A stretch of 64,000 bases of DNA from Terrimonas_A sp051954695 (GCA_051954695.1 JBQCHL010000028.1:310001-374000); one strand, 5' to 3'. Shown: positions 51,384 through 61,908, counted from the stretch's first letter. Numbers and translations: made by a program. Notes: a model not told the origin generated them from the letters alone.

Positions 51384-52334
51384 ATGAGAATTTTAGTGAC
51401 AGGAGGATGCGGCTTTATCGGCTCAAATCTTGTCGAAAAACTGCTTGCAGATAAAAGAGTCAGTTTTGTCCGTATACTTGACAATCTCGCAACAGGCTCT
51501 GTTGCGAATATTCTTCCATTCAGGGATCATCCCTCTGTTGAGTTCATGGAAGGTGATATAAGGGATTATGACACCTGCATAGCTGCATGTAATTCAATTG
51601 ACCGTATCTCGCACCAGGCTGCTTTGGGTTCTGTTCCCAGATCAATCAAGGATCCGCTGACGACCAATAATGTTAACATCACCGGAACGCTGAATGTATT
51701 TACAGCCGCCAAAGAATCCGGTATTAAACGGATTGTATTTGCAGCCAGTTCTTCTACATACGGAGATCATCCGGGTCTTCCCAAAGTAGAGGACCGGATC
51801 GGCCGCCCGCTTTCGCCGTATGCCGTTACCAAATATGTGAATGAACTATATGCCAGGGTATATGCAGACCTGTATGGAATTGAATTTATCGGGCTGCGAT
51901 ACTTCAATATATTCGGGCCAAAACAAAATCCTAATGGTCCGTATGCCGCTGTGATCCCTCTTTTTGCAGAATCCGTTCTGAAAGGTGTAATGCCTACTAT
52001 TAACGGCGATGGCAGCCATAGCCGTGATTTCACGTTCGTGGACAATGCTGTTAATGCCAATATCCTTTCTTTGTTCAGCGAAGAACCCGGAGCCCTGAAT
52101 CAGATATATAATATTGCCTGTGGTGAACAGACTTCTTTAACACAGTTGTTTGAATATCTCGCAGCCGAGGCAGGTGTTACCGGTAAACCCAATTATGGCC
52201 CGGAAAGAACCGGCGATGTTAAGCATAGTCTTGCAGATATCAGTAAAGCAAAACAACTGCTGGACTACGAACCTGCTGTCAGTATTAAACAGGGCCTGAA
52301 AAAAACCCTTGAATGGTTTAAAGGCAATTCCTGA
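51384..52334 (+). CDS. NAD-dependent UDP-sugar epimerase (SDR)
   Basis: A 316-residue extended short-chain dehydrogenase: NAD-binding GGCGFIGSNLVEKLL, catalytic Tyr and Lys in SPYAVTKYVNELYA, and RYFNIFGPKQNPNGPYAAVI. Similarity is to UDP-N-acetylglucosamine 4-epimerases of the WbpP/TviC kind (QAALGSVPRSIKDPLTTNNV), so it probably supplies UDP-GalNAc or a uronic-acid equivalent. The exact sugar cannot be read from sequence. Confidence 0.9.
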   Translation: MRILVTGGCGFIGSNLVEKLLADKRVSFVRILDNLATGSVANILPFRDHPSVEFMEGDIRDYDTCIAACNSIDRISHQAALGSVPRSIKDPLTTNNVNITGTLNVFTAAKESGIKRIVFAASSSTYGDHPGLPKVEDRIGRPLSPYAVTKYVNELYARVYADLYGIEFIGLRYFNIFGPKQNPNGPYAAVIPLFAESVLKGVMPTINGDGSHSRDFTFVDNAVNANILSLFSEEPGALNQIYNIACGEQTSLTQLFEYLAAEAGVTGKPNYGPERTGDVKHSLADISKAKQLLDYEPAVSIKQGLKKTLEWFKGNS

Positions 52335-52387
52335 TCACAATATATTATTCTATTACCTTAACCTGAATATTCTTAAACAATCATTAA

Positions 52388-53440
52388 ATGAGCAAAACGA
52401 TAATAATCACCGGCGGAGCTGGTTTTATCGGATCCCATGTAGTACGTTTATTCGTTACTAAGTATCCCTCTTACAGGATCGTTAATCTGGATGCGCTTAC
52501 ATATGCGGGGAATCTTGAAAATTTACGGGATATAGAACAAAGTCCTAACTATTATTTTGAGAAGGTGAACATACTGGATGCAGAAAATCTGAATGAGGTT
52601 TTTCAGACTCATCAACCGGATGGAGTGATACATCTTGCTGCAGAAAGCCATGTAGACAGGTCTATACTGTCGCCTCTTGATTTTGTGTATACAAATGTGA
52701 TCGGAACGGTCAATCTGCTGAATGCGGCAAAGCAATTCTGGAAAAATGATTTTAACGGAAAAAGATTCTATCATGTTTCTACCGATGAAGTATACGGTGC
52801 ATTGGGGGAAACAGGCTTTTTTACAGAGAATACAAAATACGATCCGCACTCCCCTTACAGTGCTTCAAAAGCGTCGAGTGATCATTTTGTACGGGCTTAT
52901 CATGATACCTATGACTTACCGGTAGTAATAAGCAATTGCTCTAACAATTATGGCCCTAATCACTTTCCCGAAAAATTGATCCCTCTCTTTATCAATAATA
53001 TTATCCAGCAGAAACCTTTGCCGGTTTATGGAGATGGGTTATATACCAGGGACTGGCTGTTTGTAAAGGATCATGCAACGGCTATCGATCTTGTTTTCCA
53101 TAAAGGAAAAAATGGCGATACCTATAATATCGGTGGCTTCAATGAATGGAAGAATATTGACCTGGTGAAATTATTATGCCAGTTGATGGATAAAAAACTG
53201 GGACGTCAGCCAGGGGAGAGCGAAAAGCTTATAACCTATATCCAGGACAGGCCTGGTCATGACAGGCGATATGCGATCGATGCAACCAAGATCAATAAAG
53301 AACTCGGTTGGCATCCTTCGGTTACATTTGAAGAAGGCCTGGCCCAAACAATTGATTGGTATTTTGAAAACCAGGAATGGCTGAAGCATGTTACCAGTGG
53401 TGCTTATAAGCAATACTATGAAAGACAATATTCAAAATAA
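52388..53440 (+). CDS. rfbB: dTDP-glucose 4,6-dehydratase
   Basis: A 350-residue SDR enzyme that makes dTDP-4-keto-6-deoxyglucose. Visible are GGAGFIGSHVVRLFV, HLAAESHVDRSI, FYHVSTDEVYGALGE with the catalytic Asp-Glu pair, and SPYSASKASSDHFVRAYHDT. rfbA follows 6 bases after it. rfbC and rfbD (rhamnose) are not found before the window end, so the product may go to another deoxy or amino sugar. Confidence 0.96.
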   Translation: MSKTIIITGGAGFIGSHVVRLFVTKYPSYRIVNLDALTYAGNLENLRDIEQSPNYYFEKVNILDAENLNEVFQTHQPDGVIHLAAESHVDRSILSPLDFVYTNVIGTVNLLNAAKQFWKNDFNGKRFYHVSTDEVYGALGETGFFTENTKYDPHSPYSASKASSDHFVRAYHDTYDLPVVISNCSNNYGPNHFPEKLIPLFINNIIQQKPLPVYGDGLYTRDWLFVKDHATAIDLVFHKGKNGDTYNIGGFNEWKNIDLVKLLCQLMDKKLGRQPGESEKLITYIQDRPGHDRRYAIDATKINKELGWHPSVTFEEGLAQTIDWYFENQEWLKHVTSGAYKQYYERQYSK

Positions 53441-53446
53441 TAATTC

Positions 53447-54316
53447 ATGAAAGGAATAATTCTTGCCGGAGGATCGGGTACAAGGCTTTATCCCATTACC
53501 AAAGCTATTTCAAAGCAGTTGATGCCGATCTATGACAAGCCAATGATCTATTACCCATTATCAACATTGATGATGGCAGGCATCAAAGAAATACTGATCA
53601 TTACCACACCTGAAGATAATGCCGGCTTTAAGAGATTGCTGGGCGATGGAAGCCAGTTAGGATGCCGGTTTGAGTATGCCATACAGGAAGTGCCGAACGG
53701 ACTGGCGCAGGCTTTCGTGATCGGCGAGGAGTTTATCGGCACTGATAAAGTGGCCCTGGTACTTGGGGATAATATATTCTATGGCGCTGGTATGGGTTCT
53801 CAACTCAGAAAGCTGGTGGATATAGAAGGCGGATATGTATTTGCTTATCAGGTTTCCGATCCGGAGCGGTATGGTGTAGTGGAATTCGATAAAGATAACC
53901 GGGCTATTTCCATTGAGGAGAAACCCGAAAAGCCGAAATCAAATTTTGCTGTTCCTGGCCTCTATTTTTACGATAATGAAGTTGTAGCGATTGCAAAGAA
54001 CCTGAAACCTTCTCCAAGAGGAGAGTATGAGATCACGGACGTAAACAGGGAATACCTCAAGCTTCAAAAGCTGAAGGTTGCGATACTGGATAGAGGTACG
54101 GCCTGGCTGGATACCGGAACTTTTGATTCTCTGAGCGATGCCAGTGAGTTTGTACGGGTGATCGAAAAGCGCCAGGGCACCAAGATCGGATGTATTGAAG
54201 AAATAGCCTACCGGAGCGGTTTTATTTCCAAGGATCAATTGCTTCAGATCGCAAACGGACTTAGTAAAAGTGGCTACGGAACGTACCTGATCCGAAACGT
54301 TCTTCAAAGCACTTAA
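53447..54316 (+). CDS. rfbA: Glucose-1-phosphate thymidylyltransferase
   Basis: A 289-residue nucleotidyltransferase making dTDP-glucose: signature MKGIILAGGSGTRLYPITKA, ISKQLMPIYDKPMIYYPLST, VLGDNIFYG with the metal-binding Asp, and RGTAWLDTGTFDSL. The length is that of RmlA. It provides the substrate for the preceding dehydratase. Confidence 0.97.
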   Translation: MKGIILAGGSGTRLYPITKAISKQLMPIYDKPMIYYPLSTLMMAGIKEILIITTPEDNAGFKRLLGDGSQLGCRFEYAIQEVPNGLAQAFVIGEEFIGTDKVALVLGDNIFYGAGMGSQLRKLVDIEGGYVFAYQVSDPERYGVVEFDKDNRAISIEEKPEKPKSNFAVPGLYFYDNEVVAIAKNLKPSPRGEYEITDVNREYLKLQKLKVAILDRGTAWLDTGTFDSLSDASEFVRVIEKRQGTKIGCIEEIAYRSGFISKDQLLQIANGLSKSGYGTYLIRNVLQST

Positions 54317-54328
54317 CCCCTGCTGACT

Positions 54329-55213
54329 ATGAAAAAACTACTCGTGAATGCAGTGCATTCGTTTTTCCTGGTAAGGCCGTTTGAGTCAATTCTTAGGTCC
54401 GCTGTCAAAGGAAAAGATATTACATCCACCCTGGTTAAGTTTATTCCTCCTAACCATGTTTATGATAAAAAGGCACAACGGATTGCGAGGGATGGCCAGC
54501 TCACGCTGTTTGCCAATCTCTATGACTATAATGACTGGAAAGCTTATTGGGGGGTGCGGGAAATTGAAAGGGAACGGTTGTATGCATTGGCTTCTTCAGC
54601 CAAAACAGTAGTAGATATAGGTGTGAATAATGGTTGGGTGCTGCTGAACCTGGCACGCATAGCTCAATCCAACAATGGTTTTGTATATGGGTTTGAACCC
54701 TTCCCACCCACTTATCAGCGCTGCATAAGGAATATAGAAGCAAGTAAGATCTCTAATTGCAAAGTCTTCAATATGGGTTGCAGCGATAAGAAAGGTGAAT
54801 TGGTGATGATATCTGAAATAGCAACCAATAGCGGTCAAAACAGGATCGTAGGATCTGGTGAATTGTCAGATTCCCTGCCCACGGTTGCCGTTGAAGTGGT
54901 CACGCTCGATGAGCAGCTTTCTTCTGCAGGACCGATCGATCTGATCAAGATAGATGTTGAAGGATTTGAATTTCATGTTTTAAAAGGTGCTAAAGCTATT
55001 CTTGAACGGGATAAACCTGATCTGTTTATAGAAATTGACGACAAACTGTTAAAGGCAAATGGTACCACAGCGCGGGAACTTCTGTTGTATCTTCAGAACG
55101 AACATAATTATCACCTGTTTCATGCAACAAGCGGAGCTGCTATAAAAGATTTCGATAGTCTCAACAACTGCCACATGGATGTAATTTGTTCCACCTCTTC
55201 TTCGGTGGTATAA
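54329..55213 (+). CDS. FkbM family methyltransferase
   Basis: A 294-residue SAM-dependent methyltransferase: motif I VVDIGVNNGWVLLNLARIA, the acidic motif II in YGFEPFPPTYQRCIRNIE, and the FkbM signature IDLIKIDVEGFEFHVLKGAK. It probably O-methylates a sugar of the repeat unit. It lies 12 bases after rfbA and 12 bases before the flippase gene, well inside the operon. Confidence 0.92.
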   Translation: MKKLLVNAVHSFFLVRPFESILRSAVKGKDITSTLVKFIPPNHVYDKKAQRIARDGQLTLFANLYDYNDWKAYWGVREIERERLYALASSAKTVVDIGVNNGWVLLNLARIAQSNNGFVYGFEPFPPTYQRCIRNIEASKISNCKVFNMGCSDKKGELVMISEIATNSGQNRIVGSGELSDSLPTVAVEVVTLDEQLSSAGPIDLIKIDVEGFEFHVLKGAKAILERDKPDLFIEIDDKLLKANGTTARELLLYLQNEHNYHLFHATSGAAIKDFDSLNNCHMDVICSTSSSVV

Positions 55214-55225
55214 TTTTCCCCTATA

Positions 55226-56515
55226 ATGCTTACTGGCCTTTTCAAAAACGTACTCCTTAAATCCTCCACAGCAAAGACATTTTCTGTTTATGCCTTTACC
55301 CTGATCTTCAATGCAGGGGTATCTTTTTTCCTGTTTTCTTTAATCACCCATTACCTGACGGCCAAAGATTACGGGATCATCAACCTGTACACTTCTTTTT
55401 GTTTTCTGCTTTCGCCTTTCATCGCTATTGGTTCACAGTTTGCGCTGAACGTCGGATTTTACCGGCTTAATAAGAATGAATACCCGCAATATTTCACTAA
55501 TATATCTATTGCGCCTGTTCTCCTTTCTGTCGCCTTTACTCTTCTGATCATCTTATTTTACGGCACAGCAAGGTCCTTTATGGATGTCGGCCTTTTTTTT
55601 TGGATACTGCTGCCATTCACCTGTTTGCTTACCACCTTCAGTGATGTGATCCTGTACCTGATAAGAAACAGGCAGACGCCTTTCTTATTTGCCCGGTTTT
55701 CTATTTTTAAGACTCTTGCTGAAGTAGCTTGTGTGATCATCCTTGTTATTTTCCTGCATGCAGGCTGGAAGGGCCGGCTTGGCGGCGCATTTATCAGTTT
55801 GCTGGCAGTTGGTCTTTTTTCAGTGTGTCTGATAGCCAAATGGAAATTATGGGCCGGGAAGTTTCAATGGAAAGCTGTTATGAATGGCGTGAGGGAGGGA
55901 TTACCTTTTATACCGGAACGGCTTGCCATATTCGCACTGGGTTATTCAGACCGTTTTTTTATCGAATTTTTTAATGGCACCACAGATGTAGGCATCTTCA
56001 GCGTGGGAGCCCAGATAGCCGTGATTTTAAATATGGTGATGATGCTGCTTAATAATACTTTCCATCCCGTTATTTTTTCCAGCCTGTCACAAGCTGAAAG
56101 GGACTATAAAAAAATAAGAAAAGTGATCCTGATATATGTGGGCGTCAATATATTCATGTGTACCAGTTTGATAATCGCTGTCCCGATCATCTTTAAATAC
56201 TTTATTGGCAAAAACTTTGCACTTGGAGAAGTATATGCTACGAATTTGATCATCGCAATGTTTTTCTGGTCATTTTATAACTTACTGCAACCGTTCCTTC
56301 TTTATTTAAAGAAGAACTGGTTATTTATGTATTTATCTGTTGTCGGCATTGTCGCCAGTGTTATCCTGAATTATCTCTGTATCAAGAACTTTGGCCCTAT
56401 TGGCGCTACTTATTCAAGGATAGGGGTGTATGTTATTATGTGTCTGTTGATGGTTGGCTGTGTTCATAAATATTATAATCTCAGAACTATTTTCCCCCGG
56501 CGAACAGCGGCCTGA
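55226..56515 (+). CDS. Wzx-type oligosaccharide flippase
   Basis: A 429-residue integral membrane protein with about twelve helices and the MATE/PST fold of polysaccharide flippases (FSVYAFTLIFNAGVSFFLFS, LTAKDYGIINLYTSFCFLLS, GYSDRFFIEFFNGTTDVGIF). It should move lipid-linked repeat units to the periplasm. A Wzy polymerase and an initiating sugar-phosphate transferase are not seen in the window and may lie beyond 64000. Confidence 0.92.
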   Translation: MLTGLFKNVLLKSSTAKTFSVYAFTLIFNAGVSFFLFSLITHYLTAKDYGIINLYTSFCFLLSPFIAIGSQFALNVGFYRLNKNEYPQYFTNISIAPVLLSVAFTLLIILFYGTARSFMDVGLFFWILLPFTCLLTTFSDVILYLIRNRQTPFLFARFSIFKTLAEVACVIILVIFLHAGWKGRLGGAFISLLAVGLFSVCLIAKWKLWAGKFQWKAVMNGVREGLPFIPERLAIFALGYSDRFFIEFFNGTTDVGIFSVGAQIAVILNMVMMLLNNTFHPVIFSSLSQAERDYKKIRKVILIYVGVNIFMCTSLIIAVPIIFKYFIGKNFALGEVYATNLIIAMFFWSFYNLLQPFLLYLKKNWLFMYLSVVGIVASVILNYLCIKNFGPIGATYSRIGVYVIMCLLMVGCVHKYYNLRTIFPRRTAA

Positions 56516-56530
56516 TAAGAAAAGAGTATT

Positions 56531-57604
56531 ATGCAGAAAAAGAAAATTGTTCATGTTATTGACAATCTGGTGAGGGGAGGTGCCGAAACTTTGCTCGTAG
56601 ATTTATTGCCTGACCTGGTCAAAGAATATCACATTACACTGGTTACACTCTCGCCGGAGCTGGAATTTGAAAGAGAACAGCTTGCATGCGATGAATACAT
56701 CAGCTTACAATTTACTGGCCCACGCAGCGTATTCTCTACAGCAAATAAATTAAAAGATATTATCAGGAAGATAAAACCTGATCTGGTAAGAACACAGTTA
56801 TTCTGGAGTACAATAGTTGGCCGGTTGGCGTGCCCAAAGGAAATTCCTCTCTTTTTCAGCATTCATAATGCAATGAATGAAGACCCGATTGCCTGGTATA
56901 AGAAAGAGTTTCTCAATGTCGTTGAAAGATGGAGCTACCGGCGATATCACAATATGATCGGAGTAACGAATGCTGTGATCGACAGTTTCAAAAAAGTGCA
57001 TAGGGGAGCAGTGGGGAAAACTTTTCTCCTGAATAACTATGTGCGGGATGCGTTTTTTTCACATCCTTATACGGAAAATTACCAGCCTGGTAAAGAACTT
57101 CGTATTGTAGCAGTGTCAAACCTTAAGAAGATCAAGAATATTCCCTATATGCTGGAGGTGATGCGGGAATTAAGAAATGAGCCGGTTTCATTGACCATCA
57201 TTGGAGATGGGGAATTTCGGGAAATGACGGAGCAATACATTCTTGATCATGGCCTGAAAGTGACATTAAAGGGAAAGATAAAAAATGTGGATGAAGTGTT
57301 GCCGCAATACGATCTCTTTATTTCTGTCTCCATGGCTGAAGGATTTGGTATTGCCGTTGCTGAAGCGATGAGCATCGGATTGCCTGTTGTTATTTCTGAT
57401 ATACCGGTATACAGGGAAGTGTGTGGCGACAAAGCTGTATTTGTTAATAATACCAATGTTGCAAGCCTTGCAGAAGTGTTACGCAAGATAATGGATGGGC
57501 AGTTGTTATTGCCTGAAATGAGTAGGAAGGCGCAACTATATGCAGCCGATCAATTTTCAAAGAAAGGATACATCGATAAATTAAAAAAAATTTATAATTC
57601 CTGA
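56531..57604 (+). CDS. GT4-family glycosyltransferase
   Basis: A 357-residue GT-B enzyme: N-terminal HVIDNLVRGGAETLLVDLLP and C-terminal donor-site motif VSMAEGFGIAVAEAMSIGLP with the two conserved Glu. The donor and linkage are unknown. It starts 15 bases after the flippase and its stop is next to the asnB start. Confidence 0.93.
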   Translation: MQKKKIVHVIDNLVRGGAETLLVDLLPDLVKEYHITLVTLSPELEFEREQLACDEYISLQFTGPRSVFSTANKLKDIIRKIKPDLVRTQLFWSTIVGRLACPKEIPLFFSIHNAMNEDPIAWYKKEFLNVVERWSYRRYHNMIGVTNAVIDSFKKVHRGAVGKTFLLNNYVRDAFFSHPYTENYQPGKELRIVAVSNLKKIKNIPYMLEVMRELRNEPVSLTIIGDGEFREMTEQYILDHGLKVTLKGKIKNVDEVLPQYDLFISVSMAEGFGIAVAEAMSIGLPVVISDIPVYREVCGDKAVFVNNTNVASLAEVLRKIMDGQLLLPEMSRKAQLYAADQFSKKGYIDKLKKIYNS

Positions 57605-57605
57605 T

Positions 57606-59486
57606 ATGTGTGGAATAGCTGGTTTTGTCGGTCGGAATTTCACCCGGCAGCAACTTGATAAAATGACGGGAATCCTGCAACACCGGGGCCCTGATGCAGA
57701 GGGTTTTTATTTTGACGCGACCGCTGGTGTAGGACTGGGACACCGGAGATTGAGTGTCCTTGATTTATCTTCTCTGGCTAACCAGCCATTTCGTTCCAGG
57801 GATGGCAGGTATATGATGGTGTATAATGGGGAAGTGTATAATTTTAAAGAGGTAGCAGCTCAATTCGGTATTGAAACAATTACTACCTCAGATACGGAAG
57901 TGATCATTGAAGCATTTGCCAAAAAGGGAGTTGAGGCAATTAATGCATTGAACGGCATGTTCAGCATTGCGATCTGGGATGAAACAGAAAAAAAATTATT
58001 CCTTTTCCGTGACAGGGTAGGTGTAAAGCCTTTGTATTATTGCCTGGACAATGGTGCAATTGCTTTTGCTTCTGAACTGAAAGCCCTGTTCACACTTCCT
58101 TTTCCAAAAGAAATAAATCAATCGGCTATTGCCGATTTTCTTTACCTAGGCTATATTCCTGGAGAGAATACGATTTATACAACATATAAGAAGCTAAAAC
58201 CCGGTCATTACCTGGTATTTGATAAGGAAAGAGCAGCGATCGACAGCTACTGGAGGCCGGAAGATAAAATTGAACCAGATGTTTTGGCCGATGAGTCGTT
58301 GGCTAAAAAGAAACTGAAGGAACTTGTATTCAGCAGTGTTGAACTTTCGATGATCAGTGATGTGCCGCTGGGCGTTTTTTTAAGTGGTGGCATAGATTCA
58401 AGCCTTGTTGCGTCTGTCGCACAAACAATATCTTCTTCTCCGGTTAAAACTTTCTCAATCGGGTTCCGGGAAAATAAGTATAATGAATCGCCCTATGCAC
58501 GCCAAGTAGCCAGCCATATTAAATCGGATCATACAGAGTTTATTGTCAACCATGATGACGCCATTGAACTAATCGATGGATTGACAGGTATATATGATGA
58601 GCCTTATGCAGACCCTTCTGCCATTCCTACATTACTGGTGTCACAATTGGCGAGAAAGCAGGTTACAGTTGCACTGTCTGGCGATGGTGGTGACGAATTA
58701 TTCTGGGGATATGGTTTTTATTTCTGGGCACGCAGGCTTAACAGGCTGCCGGTAAAAATGTTCCGCAAAGCGATCCGCTCGGGTTTATACAATTTTGGAG
58801 ATAACAGGATGAAGAGGGCCAGTTTTATGTTTGACTACAGGCCCGAAAGGATAAAAAGTCATATTTTCTCCCAGGAGCAATATTATTTTACAGAAAGGGA
58901 GATCAATGAGTTGTTGTTGATACCTGCTGATCTATCAATTGATGAAAATATTATCTCTTGTCAACGCCGGTTGGACGTAATAGAACAGCAAAGCCTTTTT
59001 GATATTAAGAACTATCTTCCGGAAGAGTTACTGGTAAAAACAGATCGTGCATCGATGCATCACGCACTGGAGGTAAGGGTTCCTTTACTGGACTATCGGC
59101 TTGTGGAGTTTGCTTTGAACCTGTCGCCCGATCTAAAGCTTCGGGGTAATACAGGAAAATATTTGTTAAAGCAGGTATTGTATGACCTCTTGCCAAAAGA
59201 GATATTCGATCGGCCAAAATGGGGGTTTGCCATTCCTTTGCAGTACTGGTTGTCCCATGAACTGCGCTTTTTGCTGGATAAATATCTTTCGGAATCGGTT
59301 ATTGAGGAATGTGGATTGGTGAATAACAGCAAAGTTCAATATCTCAAGCAACAATTCCTCGCAGGCAAAAGCTATTTGTATAACAGGCTTTGGGCGCTTA
59401 TTCAATTGCACAAATGGTATACTGAAAACGTATTAAAAAATAGCATGATTTTTGATAGTACAAATGAAACACTTGTCAGGTTATAA
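57606..59486 (+). CDS. asnB: Glutamine-hydrolysing asparagine synthase-like amidotransferase
   Basis: A 626-residue protein with N-terminal glutaminase domain (MCGIAGFVG, nucleophile Cys2; ILQHRGPDAEGFY) and a C-terminal synthetase domain with ATP-binding PP-loop FLSGGIDSSLVASVAQ. It is of AsnB length. In polysaccharide operons such enzymes are often thought to amidate uronic acids rather than to make Asn; that is the likely role here but is inferred from context. Confidence 0.93.
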   Translation: MCGIAGFVGRNFTRQQLDKMTGILQHRGPDAEGFYFDATAGVGLGHRRLSVLDLSSLANQPFRSRDGRYMMVYNGEVYNFKEVAAQFGIETITTSDTEVIIEAFAKKGVEAINALNGMFSIAIWDETEKKLFLFRDRVGVKPLYYCLDNGAIAFASELKALFTLPFPKEINQSAIADFLYLGYIPGENTIYTTYKKLKPGHYLVFDKERAAIDSYWRPEDKIEPDVLADESLAKKKLKELVFSSVELSMISDVPLGVFLSGGIDSSLVASVAQTISSSPVKTFSIGFRENKYNESPYARQVASHIKSDHTEFIVNHDDAIELIDGLTGIYDEPYADPSAIPTLLVSQLARKQVTVALSGDGGDELFWGYGFYFWARRLNRLPVKMFRKAIRSGLYNFGDNRMKRASFMFDYRPERIKSHIFSQEQYYFTEREINELLLIPADLSIDENIISCQRRLDVIEQQSLFDIKNYLPEELLVKTDRASMHHALEVRVPLLDYRLVEFALNLSPDLKLRGNTGKYLLKQVLYDLLPKEIFDRPKWGFAIPLQYWLSHELRFLLDKYLSESVIEECGLVNNSKVQYLKQQFLAGKSYLYNRLWALIQLHKWYTENVLKNSMIFDSTNETLVRL

Positions 59487-59487
59487 T

Positions 59488-61887
59488 ATGATAAGTTGCA
59501 TGAAAGGAGTCAGCCGCTTTTTCCTGGGCTTGCTTTTATTTGTATTAGAAGCTTGTATGCCTGTACAAAAAGGCTTTTCGCAACAGCCTTTTGATCCAAC
59601 CATTTTTATTCCATCAAAGATTGATAAGAATGTAAAGGAGTCGGTTGACGACATGGCGTATTGGATACAAAAATCAACAAGTGTAAAGTTCAGGGTAGAA
59701 GAAAATGACAAACCTCCCGTAAAAGGTATCCGTATTATGCAGGCCGATCCGGTTAATTTATCGGCAGGCGACTGGAAGAAGATCAACAGCGATGGTCAGT
59801 CCTTTTACCTCTCCATACAGCAAAATAATGTGACCATAGCCGGAACAGGCACCAATTCAATCATCAACGGGATCTATACCTTCCTGTATGAAGCAGGATT
59901 CCGTTGGTATATGCCTGGTGATAACTGGACAAAACTAGGAGACTTTAAGAATTTGCCCCGTATTAATAAAGTATATACGCCAGATTTCAGAGACCGGTTT
60001 TATTTTGGTTCCGGTGGAACGACAATCATACCCGGCCTTGATCCTAATGATTCTTTCCGGAATGATTTTAAAATATGGGATAGAAGGAACCGGATTTCTT
60101 CTGATTATATTACAAAAGGCCATTCCGGCCTCCCTTTTTACAAAGCTAATAAGACAGTACTCGATCAGCATCCCGAGTATTTCTGTAATAATAAAGTGAA
60201 TCCTAATGGTATCATTGATATTTCCAATAAGGATGTGGTGGACCTGTATGTAAATTGGGCACTTGCTAACTCCGGGCCGGATAAGAGATTTCCTGTTGTC
60301 GGTGTTGATCCTGCTGATGGCAGTGGTAATGCAGGTGATTGCCTGCCCTCCAACATGCCGGAGATAAAAACGTGGTCCGATAAATATTTCTGGCTGGCAA
60401 ATCAGGCAGCAAAACGGATCGACAGCAAAGACACTGTTACATTGGTACAGTTATACGCATATAGTAATCATGCAGCTCCTCCGTCTATGGCTCTGCACAG
60501 GAGTATATACCCCATTCTTATACCCTATGCGTTTCAACAGGTAGCAAGCCCGGAAGACTTTATCAAAATGTGGCGGCAAAAATTAGGCAATCGCGCTATG
60601 GGTATATATGATTACTGGAATATTACGCAATGGAGCAAATGCCTTCCACAATTCAATATCTATAATATCCCGATAAGGCTAACGTACTGGAAAAAAAATA
60701 ATGTAGCTACCGTTAACCTTGAATCTACTTATGCCAATGGCCCGATGGGGCATGCGATGTGGCTGGCATCACAGATGATGTGGGATACTTCCGTGCCATT
60801 CGATAAATTGTATAATGAATTTCTGACCAATTGTTTTGGAGCAGCCGCCAGCGATATCCGTAGAATGTATGACCGGTGGAGCAAAAATTTCCAGTATGAA
60901 ATGGAGGTTGATTTCAGCCTTAGGGACCTGGCTGCGGCCAGTGCTAAAATTAACGATCCTGCTATACAAGAACGGATAGAAGAATTAAAAGCGTATGTTC
61001 ATTATATAAAATTATATTTCGAATATGATAGTAAGAAGGACATCACTTCTTATAATGCTTTGATCAGCTACATGTACAGCATTCACCATTTGCGACTGGT
61101 CCATACTTATGCTTTGGAGAAACTATATATTCCAAAGCCTGTAATGACATTGGCTCAGCCCGGTCAGGATAAAGGCAAAAATATTGTGATTGCCAGTGAT
61201 AACGATATTGAAACGAACTTCCGTAAAGACCTAAACAGTGCAAATAAAGGGTATGCCATATCGTCGTTCCAGTTTGATATTTCCAAAGCAGTCAGGGTGA
61301 ATGACCAGAACCCTCCATACGCGCCTAAATATATTAATGGAAAGAACAACTACGATTTTGAATTGACCCAATCACGGAATTTTCAGTTTTCCGCCGGGTC
61401 AACGAAAAACACCACCATCACTATCACAGATAATACAGGCAAGCAATGGCTGAGTAAAGAAATTAAAGCAAGTGATACGTCTACTGAACCTGTTAAGCTT
61501 TATCTTCCTGCAGGCCGGTATACTTTAACGGCCGGAGAGGCCCAGCGGTTTACACGGCTGGTATTGCCGGCAGACATCACTTTTATTTCCAGTGATAAGA
61601 ATTACGACAATTATCAATATCCTGTTCAATATGTTTATGTTCCGGCAGATGTTAACGAAATAATTTACAGGGATGGACATGCGGCCCAGCAAAAGGGGCT
61701 GGCTTACTGGATTGATCCCGGAAAGAAAAAAATACGCCCGGAACTGGTAACAGGAACAGTTTACCGTGTAGCAGTGCCCGGCCAATACAAGGGTAAAGTT
61801 TGGGGCTTCTTTGTGGGGCATAGCGGTTATCAGCTGCTGAATATCCCATCTTTTTTCTCGGTAAATAATTTTATGATCAGGCAATAA
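59488..61887 (+). CDS. DUF4838 secreted/lipoprotein, glycosidase-like
   Basis: A 799-residue protein. The start at 59488 (MISCMKGVSRFFLGLLLFVL) follows the asnB stop and gives a lipoprotein-like signal with FVLEAC; an in-frame ATG at 59452 would overlap asnB. The N-terminal part resembles alpha-glucuronidase/GH20 accessory domains (WIQKSTSVKFRVEENDKPPV, NGIYTFLYEAGFRWYMPGDN). The central DUF4838 region (HPEYFCNNKVNPNGIIDISN, VTLVQLYAYSNHAAPPSMAL) is a TIM-barrel-like putative hydrolase, and the end is beta-sandwich. It may trim or modify the exopolysaccharide outside the cell. Confidence 0.85.
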   Translation: MISCMKGVSRFFLGLLLFVLEACMPVQKGFSQQPFDPTIFIPSKIDKNVKESVDDMAYWIQKSTSVKFRVEENDKPPVKGIRIMQADPVNLSAGDWKKINSDGQSFYLSIQQNNVTIAGTGTNSIINGIYTFLYEAGFRWYMPGDNWTKLGDFKNLPRINKVYTPDFRDRFYFGSGGTTIIPGLDPNDSFRNDFKIWDRRNRISSDYITKGHSGLPFYKANKTVLDQHPEYFCNNKVNPNGIIDISNKDVVDLYVNWALANSGPDKRFPVVGVDPADGSGNAGDCLPSNMPEIKTWSDKYFWLANQAAKRIDSKDTVTLVQLYAYSNHAAPPSMALHRSIYPILIPYAFQQVASPEDFIKMWRQKLGNRAMGIYDYWNITQWSKCLPQFNIYNIPIRLTYWKKNNVATVNLESTYANGPMGHAMWLASQMMWDTSVPFDKLYNEFLTNCFGAAASDIRRMYDRWSKNFQYEMEVDFSLRDLAAASAKINDPAIQERIEELKAYVHYIKLYFEYDSKKDITSYNALISYMYSIHHLRLVHTYALEKLYIPKPVMTLAQPGQDKGKNIVIASDNDIETNFRKDLNSANKGYAISSFQFDISKAVRVNDQNPPYAPKYINGKNNYDFELTQSRNFQFSAGSTKNTTITITDNTGKQWLSKEIKASDTSTEPVKLYLPAGRYTLTAGEAQRFTRLVLPADITFISSDKNYDNYQYPVQYVYVPADVNEIIYRDGHAAQQKGLAYWIDPGKKKIRPELVTGTVYRVAVPGQYKGKVWGFFVGHSGYQLLNIPSFFSVNNFMIRQ

Positions 61888-61908
61888 TATAGCAGTCGGG
61901 AATACTTC

